Source: Bacteroidota bacterium
GTDB lineage: Bacteria > Bacteroidota > Bacteroidia > Sphingobacteriales > Sphingobacteriaceae
Assembly (NCBI GenBank): GCA_026224775.1
Contig: JAMFRP010000031.1
Coordinates: 1 to 64,000 of the forward strand
Direction of reading: 5' to 3'
Length of the DNA stretch: 64,000 nt
The notes under the pieces are model-generated. The model worked only from the letters and a program-made list of their open reading frames with translations, searched no databases and had not been told where the DNA came from. How positions within the stretch are numbered: the first letter of the stretch is position 1; every line of letters begins with the position of its first letter. Below are positions 16,737 to 25,418 of the stretch, in pieces. A program made the position numbers and the translations under genes.

Positions 16737-18419
16737 ATGGCAGACGAAAAGATCATATTTTCAATGGCCGGGGTGAGCAAGGTATATCCCCCGCAGAAAA
16801 CAGTTTTAAAAAATATATACCTATCCTTTTTCTATGGCGCCAAGATTGGTGTGATAGGTTTAAACGGATCGGGTAAATCATCATTATTAAAAATTATAGC
16901 TGGTATTGATAAAACCAATATTGGCGAGGTAGTATTCTCCCCGGGTTATACTGTGGGCTACCTGAGCCAGGAACCTGAACTCGACCCTGAAAAAACAGTA
17001 CGTGAAGTAGTTGAGGAAGGTGTTAGCGAGATAACCGCCCTGCTTAAAGAATACGAAGAGATCAACGAAAAATTTGGTTTAGAAGAGTATTATAGCGATG
17101 CCGATAAGATGGATAAGCTGATGACACGCCAGGGTGAACTACAGGATAAAATTGATGCCGTAAATGCATGGGAACTGGATACTAAGCTTGAAAGAGCAAT
17201 GGATGCCTTACGTTGCCCTGAACCTGATACCAAAATCTCGGTACTGTCAGGCGGTGAGCGCCGCAGGGTGGCCCTTTGTCGTTTGTTGTTGAAAGAGCCG
17301 GATGTTTTATTGCTGGATGAGCCTACCAACCACTTGGATGCAGAATCCATAGATTGGCTGGAACAACACCTAAAGCAATATAAAGGAACCGTTATAGCCG
17401 TAACCCACGATCGTTACTTCCTGGATAATGTTGCCGGTTGGATTTTGGAGCTTGACCGTGGCGAGGGTATCCCATGGAAGGGAAATTATTCCTCATGGCT
17501 GGATCAAAAGGCGAAACGTTTGGCACAGGAAGATAAAACCGAAAGCAAACGCCAAAAAGCATTGGAGCGCGAGCTGGAATGGGTACGCATGGGGCCAAAA
17601 GGCAGGCATACCAAATCAAAGGCGCGTTTATCCAACTATGACAAATTAGCATCTGAAGAAACAAAAGATCGCGAAGAAAAACTGGAGCTATTTATTCCAC
17701 CAGGCCCACGTTTGGGTAATGTGGTGATAGAAGCCAATGGCGTAAGCAAATCATACGGTGATAAATTATTGTTTGATAACCTGAACTTCTCCTTGCCACC
17801 AGCTGGTATAGTGGGTATTATCGGTCCGAATGGTGCGGGTAAAACGACACTATTCAGGTTGATAACAGGTCAGGACAAACCGGATTCAGGTACTTTCCGT
17901 GTCGGCGAAACCGTAGCCTTAGGTTATGTTGATCAATTGCATGATGATCTCGATCCGAATAAATCGGTTTGGGAAAATGTTACTGGCGGTTTAGAAACCA
18001 TTATGGTAGGCAACCGTCCGCTAAATTCAAGAGCTTATGTATCGCGTTTTAACTTTAACGGTGCAGATCAGCAGAAAAAAGTTGGCGTATTATCCGGCGG
18101 AGAGCGTAACCGAGTGCATTTATCCATCACCCTAAAAAAAGGCTCCAATGTTTTATTGCTGGATGAGCCTACCAATGATATTGACGTAAATACTTTACGT
18201 GCCTTAGAAGAAGCCTTAGAAGATTTCGGCGGCTGCGCGGTAGTAATTAGCCACGACCGTTGGTTTTTAGATAGGATCTGTACCCACATCCTGGCATTTG
18301 AAGGCAACTCGCAGGTTTACTTCTTTGAAGGTAACTATTCCGATTACGAAGAAAACCGTAAGAAACGTCTGGGTGATGTTACACCGAAGAGGATTAAGTA
18401 TAAGAAGTTGACGGTGTAA
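16737..18419 (+). CDS. ettA: Energy-dependent translational throttle protein EttA (ABC-F ATPase)
   Basis: 560 residues with two ABC cassettes and no membrane segments. Cassette 1: Walker A GLNGSGKS, signature LSGGERRRVAL, Walker B LLLDEPTNHLD. Cassette 2: GPNGAGKT, LSGGERNRVHL, LLLDEPTNDID. Between them lies a charged linker (about 240-320) with the interdomain motif of ABC-F proteins; an arm-like insertion sits in cassette 1 (about 80-150). EttA binds the ribosomal E site and tunes the first elongation steps to the ATP/ADP ratio. The N-terminal pattern MADEKIIFSMAGVSKVYPP and length distinguish it from Uup and YheS types. A CATATTTG element about 25 bp upstream may be its -7 box. Confidence 0.93.
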   Translation: MADEKIIFSMAGVSKVYPPQKTVLKNIYLSFFYGAKIGVIGLNGSGKSSLLKIIAGIDKTNIGEVVFSPGYTVGYLSQEPELDPEKTVREVVEEGVSEITALLKEYEEINEKFGLEEYYSDADKMDKLMTRQGELQDKIDAVNAWELDTKLERAMDALRCPEPDTKISVLSGGERRRVALCRLLLKEPDVLLLDEPTNHLDAESIDWLEQHLKQYKGTVIAVTHDRYFLDNVAGWILELDRGEGIPWKGNYSSWLDQKAKRLAQEDKTESKRQKALERELEWVRMGPKGRHTKSKARLSNYDKLASEETKDREEKLELFIPPGPRLGNVVIEANGVSKSYGDKLLFDNLNFSLPPAGIVGIIGPNGAGKTTLFRLITGQDKPDSGTFRVGETVALGYVDQLHDDLDPNKSVWENVTGGLETIMVGNRPLNSRAYVSRFNFNGADQQKKVGVLSGGERNRVHLSITLKKGSNVLLLDEPTNDIDVNTLRALEEALEDFGGCAVVISHDRWFLDRICTHILAFEGNSQVYFFEGNYSDYEENRKKRLGDVTPKRIKYKKLTV

Positions 18420-18444
18420 ATTATTCATCGCATCAATGCACGCT

Positions 18445-18479
18445 AACAGTTACGAAGTTTTTAAAACTTCGTAACTGTT
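18445..18479. repeat. Perfect palindrome upstream of the transposase gene
   Basis: AACAGTTACGAAGTTTT (18445-18461) and AAAACTTCGTAACTGTT (18463-18479) are exact reverse complements around one base. It ends 30 bp before the transposase ATG and shares its TTACGAAGTTTT core with the palindrome at 58596-58628. It may be the left-end hairpin of the element, the target recognised by the Y1 transposase, or an ettA terminator (it lies 25 bp after that stop). Confidence 0.8.
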
Positions 18480-18509
18480 TCGATATAATAAATAAAACCT
18501 TATCACTTC

Positions 18510-18971
18510 ATGGCTAATACCTACACCCAAATACATATTCAATGTGTAATGGCAGTAAAATATCGTCAATCACTTATCCATAAAGAATGGAAAGAAAGAT
18601 TGCATAAATATATTACCGGTATCGTGCAAAATCATGGGCATAAACTGCTTTCCATTAATAGTATGCCCGATCATTTACACATGTTTTTGGGATTCAAACC
18701 CAATCAATCAATAGCGGACCTGATGCGAATCGTAAAAAGCGAATCTTCTGAATGGATTAATTCGCAGAAATTTAATCCGGCACTTTTTAGGTGGCAAGAG
18801 GGATATGGTGCATTTTCCTATTCACGTTCACAGGTGCAAACCGTTAATAATTATGTATTAAATCAGGAAGAGCATCACAAAAAGAAAACATTTACTGAAG
18901 AATACGAAAAATTCTTAAAAGCCTTTGAGATCGAATATGATGAGCAATACATTTTCAAACCGCTCGAATAA
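18510..18971 (+). CDS. IS200-like / REP-associated Y1 transposase (HUH nuclease)
   Basis: 153 residues, the length of the single-domain IS200/IS605 TnpA fold. The metal-binding HUH motif is His55-Leu-His57 in MPDHLHMFLGF, and the candidate catalytic tyrosine is Tyr115 in NNYVLNQEEHH. The segment FRWQEGYGAFS is also typical of the family. Such enzymes nick and join single-stranded DNA next to small hairpins. No TnpB is adjacent. A perfect palindrome upstream and a hairpin array downstream suggest either a compact IS200-like element or a domesticated RAYT that disperses short palindromes. The gene looks intact. Confidence 0.9.
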   Translation: MANTYTQIHIQCVMAVKYRQSLIHKEWKERLHKYITGIVQNHGHKLLSINSMPDHLHMFLGFKPNQSIADLMRIVKSESSEWINSQKFNPALFRWQEGYGAFSYSRSQVQTVNNYVLNQEEHHKKKTFTEEYEKFLKAFEIEYDEQYIFKPLE

Positions 18972-18987
18972 TTGATTGTAGAGAGTA

Positions 18988-19277
18988 TTGCCCCTACGGG
19001 GCAAAGGATATTCATTATCCAATTATTTCTACCAACATTTAGCTCCTACGGAGCTTTAATAATGTTCAAATAATTCTGTAGATTAAATCTTGGTATAATG
19101 TATTGCCCTTACGAGGCAAAGAATAATGTTATGATATTTTTCACTACCAACATTTGGCTCCTCTGGAGCCTTTTTTAACTTTTTGTTTGCGGAAAAGGAA
19201 TCCCGTAGGGATCAAATGTTGGTAGCAAAAAAATGATTAATAAAATTCTTCGTGCCGTAGGTACGCAACCCGGTTGC
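18988..19277. repeat. Array of small GTA/TAC-centred hairpins with CTACCAACATTT boxes
   Basis: Hairpins follow the transposase: TTGCCCC-TAC-GGGGCAA (18988-19004), AGCTCC-TAC-GGAGCT (19041-19055), TTGCCCT-TAC-GAGGCAA (19103-19119, imperfect), GGCTCC-TCT-GGAGCC (19156-19170), ATCCC-GTA-GGGAT (19200-19212) and CGTGCC-GTA-GGTACG (19251-19265). CTACCAACATTT precedes the second (19029-19040) and fourth (19144-19155); its exact inverse AAATGTTGGTAG follows the fifth (19214-19225). This is the layout of REP/BIME-like arrays. It fills the 332-bp gap, and no gene is visible in it. Confidence 0.8.
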
Positions 19278-19303
19278 TAAATCAATCAACAATTATTCAC
19301 CTA

Positions 19304-19750
19304 TCAATTCTTCCAGTTATCCTTCCCACTACCCCGCCACTGCCCTAAACTCATCAAGGAATCTGTCTTTATATCCAAATAATGCACCGACTGATCTTTG
19401 GCGTTAACATAAAAATGCTCCAGGTCTTCAAAACGGTCAGGATGATCCACTCCAACTTTAACCCAGTAGTAGTTAAACCCTTTTACCGGCTCCTGGCCAA
19501 TAATAACACCGATATGGTTGGTAGTATCTTTATTATTCTTTTGAAACCACTTCAGGATATTGTTAAACTCGGGCAAGGCGGTAACCTGCGCTATGGCTAT
19601 ACTATCGTTTTTATTGCTATCCGCAGCGGTTTTAGGATTTAAATTTAATTCGATTTTAGGTGCAGTTACCGTTTTTTTAGAACTGGAATTACATGACCAT
19701 ATGGCAAACAATAAAACGAACAAACAAGCAACTTTAAATACATTTTTCAT
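19304..19750 (-). CDS. Small lipoprotein of unknown function
   Basis: 148 residues from ATG 19750; four more in-frame codons exist upstream from a TTG but are less likely. The signal peptide ends in a lipobox (IWSC), and a Ser/Lys-rich linker follows. The C-terminal part (FNYYWVKVGVDHPDRFEDLEHFYVNAKDQSVHYLD) resembles small beta domains seen in many Bacteroidota lipoproteins; I do not recognise a named family. It starts 15 bp after the phosphoesterase stop codon on the same strand, so the two form an operon and may work together at the envelope. Confidence 0.72.
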   Translation of the reverse strand: MKNVFKVACLFVLLFAIWSCNSSSKKTVTAPKIELNLNPKTAADSNKNDSIAIAQVTALPEFNNILKWFQKNNKDTTNHIGVIIGQEPVKGFNYYWVKVGVDHPDRFEDLEHFYVNAKDQSVHYLDIKTDSLMSLGQWRGSGKDNWKN

Positions 19751-19765
19751 AAACACAAGCAAAAT

Positions 19766-20680
19766 TTATTTCCATACATCACCAATCACACCTGCGCTTT
19801 GTTTATCATCGGCAGGCAGCTTGTACATAGCCTCAAGGGTGTGTAGCACGTTGTAGTGTGTAATGTGCTCATTGTATTTGCCTGTTTTAACGTGGGCGCC
19901 ATAAAATATAGTTGGTATCTGGTTTACGGCTGTACGGCTGTCATCTTCATCAAAAGTAATAATCAGTAAGCTATCATGCTTTTTGGCCCACTCAGCATAT
20001 TTGCTGATATACTCCTTCAGCCATTTATCTCCACGCTGAATGGCGGCATCATCGCCGGGTGCGCCAATATTGTGCATATCATTATCCATGTTGGGTATAA
20101 CAAATGCTACGGTAGGCAATTTGTTATAATCCGTAGGAAAATCAGTCATCGGCAAACTTAACGAAGCCGGGATATTATCCTTTTTAGTGCCGATCCAGTT
20201 TACCCATGGCGCATGTTTACGTCCATATAGATAACTGCCGGTTAGGGTGCTTTTTTGATAATAGCAAGGCAGGTACCCTACCGATGGCATGGTTTCGGCA
20301 TAGCCTTTAAAGGTAAATCCGTTGTCTATTAGCGCTGCTCCTAAATTTGGTGTGGTATAAGGCGTTTCGCTCATTAAGCATTTATCATCTACAACGCCCT
20401 GTACATCCCCCGCAAATAAAGCCAGGTAATTAGGCTGGCTCGGGTGTGTTACGCCATGCGAATCAGTAAATAAAGCCCCATTCTCTGAAAGCCAGGTAAT
20501 ATATGGCGAATTCTTCGAACCAATAAGCGCGTTATAGTCGTGATTTTCTTCAATTATCACAATAATATGCTTGTATTTAGGCAGCGGGGTTGCCGACTTA
20601 TAGTTGATAAACGACAGACAAACAGCACCTAAAACGGCAGTGCCTACAAATGCGGGAATTAGCTTCTTCAATGATTTCAT
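19766..20680 (-). CDS. Secreted phosphoesterase (acid phosphatase / phospholipase C superfamily)
   Basis: 304 residues. An N-terminal hydrophobic segment (about 8-26) is a signal peptide or anchor. The start of the mature domain, HIIVIIEENHDYNALIG, is the metal-binding motif of the PF04185 phosphoesterase family (alkaline-phosphatase fold). Further hallmarks are HGVTHPSQPNYLALFAG, IPNMDNDMHN and the metal-binding ITFDEDDS. Such enzymes hydrolyse phosphate mono- or diesters outside the cytoplasm; the substrate cannot be read from the sequence. It heads a two-gene operon with the lipoprotein. Confidence 0.88.
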   Translation of the reverse strand: MKSLKKLIPAFVGTAVLGAVCLSFINYKSATPLPKYKHIIVIIEENHDYNALIGSKNSPYITWLSENGALFTDSHGVTHPSQPNYLALFAGDVQGVVDDKCLMSETPYTTPNLGAALIDNGFTFKGYAETMPSVGYLPCYYQKSTLTGSYLYGRKHAPWVNWIGTKKDNIPASLSLPMTDFPTDYNKLPTVAFVIPNMDNDMHNIGAPGDDAAIQRGDKWLKEYISKYAEWAKKHDSLLIITFDEDDSRTAVNQIPTIFYGAHVKTGKYNEHITHYNVLHTLEAMYKLPADDKQSAGVIGDVWK

Positions 20681-20886
20681 GTCAGTATTTGATATGATAA
20701 AAGTATTGATAAAGCATTTATTAACGATGATTTATCTCTAAAATCTTACAAAAAGAGCTAACCTGTTAATAATCAAATAAATGTTAACAAATAAATCACA
20801 TGTATTTAACGTTAATATGAAAGCGTATCGCTTATTTTTATAAACCTGAAAATCAGGTTATAACAAATTAACTAAACCAAATTTTT

Positions 20887-21360
20887 ATGACCTGGAGAAA
20901 ATTCAGCGGCGAAATCATCCAATCGCCCATAATGGAGGAAGTTGAAAGGGCTATTGAACGCGAACACCTGCTGGGCAATAAACTCAAAGTTTGTATCGGT
21001 ACCGATTCGCAGGTAAAAGGCGCTGTTACTGATTTTGCTACCGTAATTGTGTTCATCCGCGAAGCCCGCGGCGCATTCATGTTCATCCATCAGGAGCGTA
21101 CCTCGCAAAAAATGACTATTAAGGAACGTATGCTTTGCGAAGTTCAAAAATCAATCGACATTGCCTACAAACTTTGTGACTTGCTTGATTTATATGAGGT
21201 AGATTTGGAGGTACATGCCGATATTAATACCAACCCTATGTTTAAATCAAACCAGGCTTTACACGAGGCTATGGGTTATATATTGGGTATGGGCTTTGTA
21301 TTTAAGGCTAAACCAGAAGCATTTGCCAGCTCGTACTGCGCTAATAAAATGGTACAGTAA
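20887..21360 (+). CDS. YkuK-like ribonuclease H-fold protein (DUF458)
   Basis: 157 residues. The pattern VCIGTDSQVKG (about 37-47), FATVIVFIRE, and the late VHADINTNPMFKSN match the DUF458/YkuK family, which has an RNase H-like fold with conserved acidic residues (the Asp of GTDSQ and of HADIN). Activity is not established for the family. The gene stands alone, with a short AACCTGA/TCAGGTT inverted repeat 27 bp upstream of its start. Confidence 0.85.
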   Translation: MTWRKFSGEIIQSPIMEEVERAIEREHLLGNKLKVCIGTDSQVKGAVTDFATVIVFIREARGAFMFIHQERTSQKMTIKERMLCEVQKSIDIAYKLCDLLDLYEVDLEVHADINTNPMFKSNQALHEAMGYILGMGFVFKAKPEAFASSYCANKMVQ

Positions 21361-21407
21361 TGGCATAATTTTTCGGTGATGTTTTTATCTTGCAGAAAAA
21401 CATCGCT

Positions 21408-21920
21408 ATGAAAAAGCTATCTGCTCTTTTACTGCTTTGCTTTGCGATATTATTCAGTAACGCGCAGCAAATTGATACCACTACCCGCACTAAAGTAGGT
21501 GATTTGTCGCCCAACTTTAGCTTTAACATCAGTAAGGACAAAGTTGCAAGCCTTTCGGATTACAAAGGCAAAATTGTGGTGCTTGATTTTTTTGCTACCT
21601 GGTGCCCGCCTTGTCGCATGGAACTTCCACGGGTTCAAAAAGAGCTATGGGAGAAATATAACGCCAATCCCAAGTTTGCCTTATTTGCTTTCGACCGTGA
21701 AGAAAACTGGGATAAGGTATTACCCTTCAAACAAAAAAATCACTTCACCTTCCCGATGATACCCGATATGGGCCGGGTGATATTCAGCTTGTATGCTTCT
21801 CAATCTATCCCACGTTTAATTGTTATTGACGAAAAGGGGAAAATCATTTATCAATCCATTGGCTATACAGAAAAAGACTTTAGTGAGCTGCTTGCCTTAC
21901 TATCATCAAAACTAAAATAG
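21408..21920 (+). CDS. TlpA-like periplasmic thiol-disulfide oxidoreductase
   Basis: 170 residues from ATG 21408; an upstream TTG at 21390 is less likely. A signal peptide (about 1-19, FSNAQQ) is followed by a thioredoxin fold with the active site FFATWCPPCRME, and the cis-Pro segment QSIPRLIVIDEKGKI. This is the TlpA/ResA type used to reduce periplasmic thiols, for example on apocytochromes c, which are abundant elsewhere in this window. The insertion FDREENWDKVLPF is typical of TlpA-like proteins. The substrate is not shown. Confidence 0.87.
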   Translation: MKKLSALLLLCFAILFSNAQQIDTTTRTKVGDLSPNFSFNISKDKVASLSDYKGKIVVLDFFATWCPPCRMELPRVQKELWEKYNANPKFALFAFDREENWDKVLPFKQKNHFTFPMIPDMGRVIFSLYASQSIPRLIVIDEKGKIIYQSIGYTEKDFSELLALLSSKLK

Positions 21921-21943
21921 CTATATGGAAGACAATTTTCAGG

Positions 21944-22015
21944 ATGGATATTAAAGCTTATGAAAAAGTTGGTTTTAGCAAGTTGATGATAGAAATGAGA
22001 TTACCAAACGACTAA
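21944..22015 (+). pseudogene. Remnant: C-terminus of a GNAT acetyltransferase
   Basis: A 23-codon open stretch reads MDIKAYEKVGFSKLMIEMRL and ends PND-stop. This matches the end of GNAT acetyltransferases, where (A)IKxYEKxGF forms the last helix and strand. Nothing of the acetyl-CoA binding core precedes it: 23 bp upstream is the stop of the TlpA-like gene. It is therefore a decayed or deleted gene rather than a functional small protein. Confidence 0.6.
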
Positions 22016-22066
22016 AATTTGACTAAATAATCAAAACAATTAAGCCTGCTGCGGCTTATCATATAT

Positions 22067-22540
22067 GTGAAGACATATCAATTAAAATTTGAGCAGTATC
22101 TCCCTATACCTTTAGCCGAAGCCTGGGATTTCTTTTCATCGCCATTTAATTTAGCAAAAATCACCCCACCCGAAATGAAATTTGTGGTTACAAGTGATTA
22201 TGATGCAAACACGAAAATGTATCCCGGTATGATCATTACTTACAAAATCACCCCAATATTCGGTGTAAAGATGAATTGGATGACGGAGATAACCCATGTA
22301 AAGGAAAATGAATATTTTGTGGATGAGCAGCGCATCGGACCGTATACATTATGGCATCACCAACACCATTTTAAAGAAGTTAAAAGCGGCGTGCTAATGA
22401 CTGATGTTTTAAACTACGCCATCCCCTACGGCATCATTGGCAGGGCTGCTAATGAAATAGTAGTAGCTAAACAGATATATAAAATATTTGATTATCGCAC
22501 TAAAGAAGTTAACAAGCTATTTGGTACTTATAGGGGTTAG
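22067..22540 (+). CDS. SRPBCC (START/Bet v1-like) family protein
   Basis: 157 residues from a GTG start; the adjacent ATG at 22065 is out of frame and runs straight into a stop. The sequence fits the helix-grip SRPBCC fold: FEQYLPIPLAEAWDFFSSPFNLAKITPPEM near the start, then long beta strands and a C-terminal helix. This subgroup often has WHHxHxF, here LWHHQHHFKEV. It would bind a hydrophobic ligand in the cytoplasm; no ligand is indicated. A small TAAGCC/GGCTTA hairpin precedes the start codon. Confidence 0.82.
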   Translation: MKTYQLKFEQYLPIPLAEAWDFFSSPFNLAKITPPEMKFVVTSDYDANTKMYPGMIITYKITPIFGVKMNWMTEITHVKENEYFVDEQRIGPYTLWHHQHHFKEVKSGVLMTDVLNYAIPYGIIGRAANEIVVAKQIYKIFDYRTKEVNKLFGTYRG

Positions 22541-22625
22541 TGAATGGTTGATTAAGTTGATTTGTTAGTTTCAACTATCAAATAGTAAACTTAATATACT
22601 AATCAACCAGTCAACTTAATCAACC
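22540..22625. repeat. Long quasi-palindrome of short repeats between convergent genes (locus B)
   Basis: The left part (TAGTGAATGGTTGATTAAGT, then TTGATTTGTTAGTTT) is mirrored by the right part (AATCAACCAGTCAACTTAATCAACC). Each arm holds degenerate direct repeats of GTTGATTAAGTTGA. It spans the entire gap between the SRPBCC stop and the gldB stop and may terminate transcription both ways. Confidence 0.65.
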
Positions 22626-23659
22626 TACTTAGGATGATATTTTGAATCAGTTAAAATTTGTTGCGGATCGGTACTGGCCATTAATTGCGGCAAGGTAACA
22701 TCCGGATGCTTATCCATATAGCTTTTTACTATTTGCCAACCTTCATATAACCCTAAGCGTGGTGCGGCCTCATTATTCTCGCCGATACCCGATGTAAACG
22801 GCGCTACATCAATAAACTTCTTGATCTTGTTATAATCCGTTTCGTACAATAAATTCTCGTCCAGTAAATATCCCCAGATGCTCGGTTCATATTTCTTGCA
22901 CCAATCCAACTGTTTGGCGGTATAGCCTATTTTGGTTGAATCCGGCACATCAGGCAACACCTGATCCATAAAGTATAATATCTTGCCATTATATATCATT
23001 TTAGTCAGCAACGATTGATCAACATCCTTTTCAGGAAACATCTCGTTACGGGCAAAACCCTCAATAACACGTGGGGTAATATTATCAGGCGTAAAGAATT
23101 GCGACAAATAATGCGGGAAAGCTTTGGTTAAAGATGGATAAAACCTTGAATTAGCCCCCAGGAACAAATCCAAACCAATACCAAAGTAGCCATCGCCGAT
23201 AGAAGTTTGTGCTTCGAAACCCGAGAAATAAGCATAAACCTTTGGTATGCGCTGCTGCGGATAATAATACTTTACACGGCGAAATGCATCTGTTAATTCT
23301 GCATTCTGCTTATCCATATTGGGGTACACCGAATCAACATCATGCTCCAGATCTTTATAGGGCTGAGCATTTACAACTTGGCGGATCACATTATAATAAG
23401 CTGTATCGGTAATGGTTCCGGCCTGTAATATCTGCTCAATAAAATCTTTATAGAAAACGCCATATTTATTTTGAAGGATGGCGGCCTCCTGCGCGGTTGG
23501 TTTTGTGCGGATGGCATCAAAATCTTTATCAAAGCGTTCAACAGTAATATTAACATCAATATTGCTTACATCAACTTTTTTACTGTGGCTACAGGCTGTT
23601 AATAGCAGGCTGATGAAAAAAAATAAATAAATTTGCTTTGTCTTGTTCGGAGTAGCCAT
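22625..23659 (-). CDS. gldB: Gliding motility lipoprotein GldB-like
   Basis: 344 residues from ATG 23659. The signal peptide ends in LLTAC (Cys23), a lipobox. The body fits GldB: VERFDKDFDAI near the N-terminus, YGVFYKDFIEQIL, and IGDGYFGIGLDLFLGANSRFYP. GldB is a lipoprotein needed for gliding motility in Flavobacterium; homologues also occur in non-gliding relatives, so motility is not implied. The reading frame extends to 23698, but a perfect -7 box at 23684-23676 would start transcription after that ATG. The divergent neighbour nadE is, as I recall, a common partner of gldB in this phylum. Confidence 0.87.
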   Translation of the reverse strand: MATPNKTKQIYLFFFISLLLTACSHSKKVDVSNIDVNITVERFDKDFDAIRTKPTAQEAAILQNKYGVFYKDFIEQILQAGTITDTAYYNVIRQVVNAQPYKDLEHDVDSVYPNMDKQNAELTDAFRRVKYYYPQQRIPKVYAYFSGFEAQTSIGDGYFGIGLDLFLGANSRFYPSLTKAFPHYLSQFFTPDNITPRVIEGFARNEMFPEKDVDQSLLTKMIYNGKILYFMDQVLPDVPDSTKIGYTAKQLDWCKKYEPSIWGYLLDENLLYETDYNKIKKFIDVAPFTSGIGENNEAAPRLGLYEGWQIVKSYMDKHPDVTLPQLMASTDPQQILTDSKYHPK

Positions 23660-23675
23660 CATTTTTATACTTTGG

Positions 23676-23684
23676 GCAAAATTA
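23676..23684 (-). promoter_or_regulatory. gldB promoter -7 box
   Basis: The minus strand reads TAATTTTGC, an exact TAnnTTTG. The expected transcription start (about 23672) lies 13 bases before the chosen gldB ATG. The -33 position is not a clear TTG. The divergent nadE transcript must start close by, so the two promoter regions overlap. Confidence 0.55.
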
Positions 23685-23711
23685 GGTTTTTTCTTCATAT
23701 CTGTTCATACT

Positions 23712-25361
23712 ATGAAAATTGCATTAGCGCAACTCAACTATCATATCGGAAATTTTGAATCGAATACTGCTAAAATCATCGATAACATTAGCAACGCGCG
23801 CCAAAACGGTGCCGACCTGGTAGTTTTTGCCGAGCTATGTGTATGCGGCTACCCATCCCGTGATTTTTTGGAGTTCGACGAATTTATTGAGTTATGCGAA
23901 GCATCGGCACAACAAATTGCTGCTGCCTGTACCGATATGGCCTGCATAATAGGCATCCCAACCTTTAACAAAGGCACCGAAGGCAAGGACTTGAATAACT
24001 CTGCTTATTTTATTGAGAATGGCAAAGTAAAAGCAGTAGTTAACAAAGCCCTGCTCCCCAACTACGATATTTTTGATGAATACCGCTATTTTGAACCTTC
24101 AACCGTATTTAATTGCATTGAATTTAAAGGTCACCGCATAGCGCTAACCATTTGCGAGGACTTGTGGAATAATATTGAAAATCCGTTATACGTTACCCGG
24201 CCAATGGATATCCTCATCAAACAAAAACCTGACGTGATGATCAACATCGCGGCATCTCCTTTTGCGGTAAAGCATGATGATGAGCGTATCGACATTTTGC
24301 GGGATAATGCCAGCAGGTATAAGCTCCCTTTATTTTATGTAAATCAGGTAGGCGCACAAACAGAATTGATTTTTGACGGCGGATCATTAGTTTATGACAA
24401 AACAGGTAAATTGATTGATGAGTTACCTTATTTTGAGGAAAGCCTTGCTTACTATACTTTAGGCAAGGATGCTACCATCACTTTAGAGCAACCAGCGACT
24501 TTAAAGGCTGAACGCCCAGCAGATATTGAACAAATTCATCAGGCGGTAATATTAGGCATTAAAGATTATTTCCATAAATCAGGCTTTAGCAAAGCGATAC
24601 TGGGCTTATCCGGCGGGATTGATTCTGCCGTAGTTTGCGCTTTGGCTGCCGAGGCTTTAGGGCCTGAAAATGTGATGGCTGTGTTATTGCCGTCTCGCTT
24701 TTCCTCAGACCACTCTTTAAAGGATGCGGAAGATTTAGTAACTAATTTAGGTTGCAAAAGTGAGGTTATCCCTATTAAAAATGTAACTGAAGCTTTTGAA
24801 ACTGCTTTATCGCCACAATTTCAAAATCTGCCATTTAATATTGCCGAAGAAAATATCCAATCGCGCAGCAGGGCTATTCTATTAATGGCGATGTGCAATA
24901 AATTTGGCTACATCTTGCTGAACACGTCCAACAAAAGCGAAGCTGCGGTAGGTTATGGTACTTTATATGGCGATATGTGCGGCGGTATATCTGTTATTGG
25001 TGATGTTTACAAAACGCAGGTATTTGAATTGGCCCGCTACATTAACCGCGAGCGTGAGATCATCCCGGAAAATTCCATCATCAAGCCGCCATCTGCTGAG
25101 TTAAGGCCGGATCAAAAAGACAGCGACTCCCTGCCTGAATATGATATTTTGGATAAGATCATCGCTGAATATGTGGAACACCGTTGCTCATCAGCCGAGA
25201 TAATCAAAATGGGATATGATGAACATACTGTAAGGCGTACCATCCGCTTAATTAACCTTGCTGAGCATAAAAGATATCAAACTCCACCGATATTAAGGGT
25301 GTCAAACAAGGCGTTTGGTATGGGTAGAAGGATGCCGATTGTAGGGAAATATTTATCGTAA
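23712..25361 (+). CDS. nadE: Glutamine-dependent NAD+ synthetase
   Basis: 549 residues from ATG 23712; the 23-codon extension back to 23643 overlaps the gldB start and is rejected. The N-terminal half (about 1-265) is a nitrilase-fold glutaminase with Glu in VVFAELCVCGYP, Lys in VNKALLPNYD and Cys in LTICEDLWNN. The C-terminal half has the ATP-pyrophosphatase loop LGLSGGIDSAVV and the NAD-synthase signature NTSNKSEAAVGYGTLYGD. It amidates deamido-NAD using ammonia from glutamine. An 81-bp palindrome follows it. Confidence 0.95.
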   Translation: MKIALAQLNYHIGNFESNTAKIIDNISNARQNGADLVVFAELCVCGYPSRDFLEFDEFIELCEASAQQIAAACTDMACIIGIPTFNKGTEGKDLNNSAYFIENGKVKAVVNKALLPNYDIFDEYRYFEPSTVFNCIEFKGHRIALTICEDLWNNIENPLYVTRPMDILIKQKPDVMINIAASPFAVKHDDERIDILRDNASRYKLPLFYVNQVGAQTELIFDGGSLVYDKTGKLIDELPYFEESLAYYTLGKDATITLEQPATLKAERPADIEQIHQAVILGIKDYFHKSGFSKAILGLSGGIDSAVVCALAAEALGPENVMAVLLPSRFSSDHSLKDAEDLVTNLGCKSEVIPIKNVTEAFETALSPQFQNLPFNIAEENIQSRSRAILLMAMCNKFGYILLNTSNKSEAAVGYGTLYGDMCGGISVIGDVYKTQVFELARYINREREIIPENSIIKPPSAELRPDQKDSDSLPEYDILDKIIAEYVEHRCSSAEIIKMGYDEHTVRRTIRLINLAEHKRYQTPPILRVSNKAFGMGRRMPIVGKYLS

Positions 25362-25418
25362 TATCCATTTATCAAATTGCCATTAATGACAAAAGGGTTT
25401 AAGTATCCTATTAAAGAT

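Noticed and set aside
18988..19277. CRISPR-like array after the transposase
   Set aside because: The repeats are palindromes of different sequence and unequal spacing; no constant repeat-spacer pattern and no cas genes.
23643..23711. N-terminal extension of NadE
   Set aside because: It would overlap the gldB start and adds a hydrophobic stretch absent from cytoplasmic NAD synthetase.
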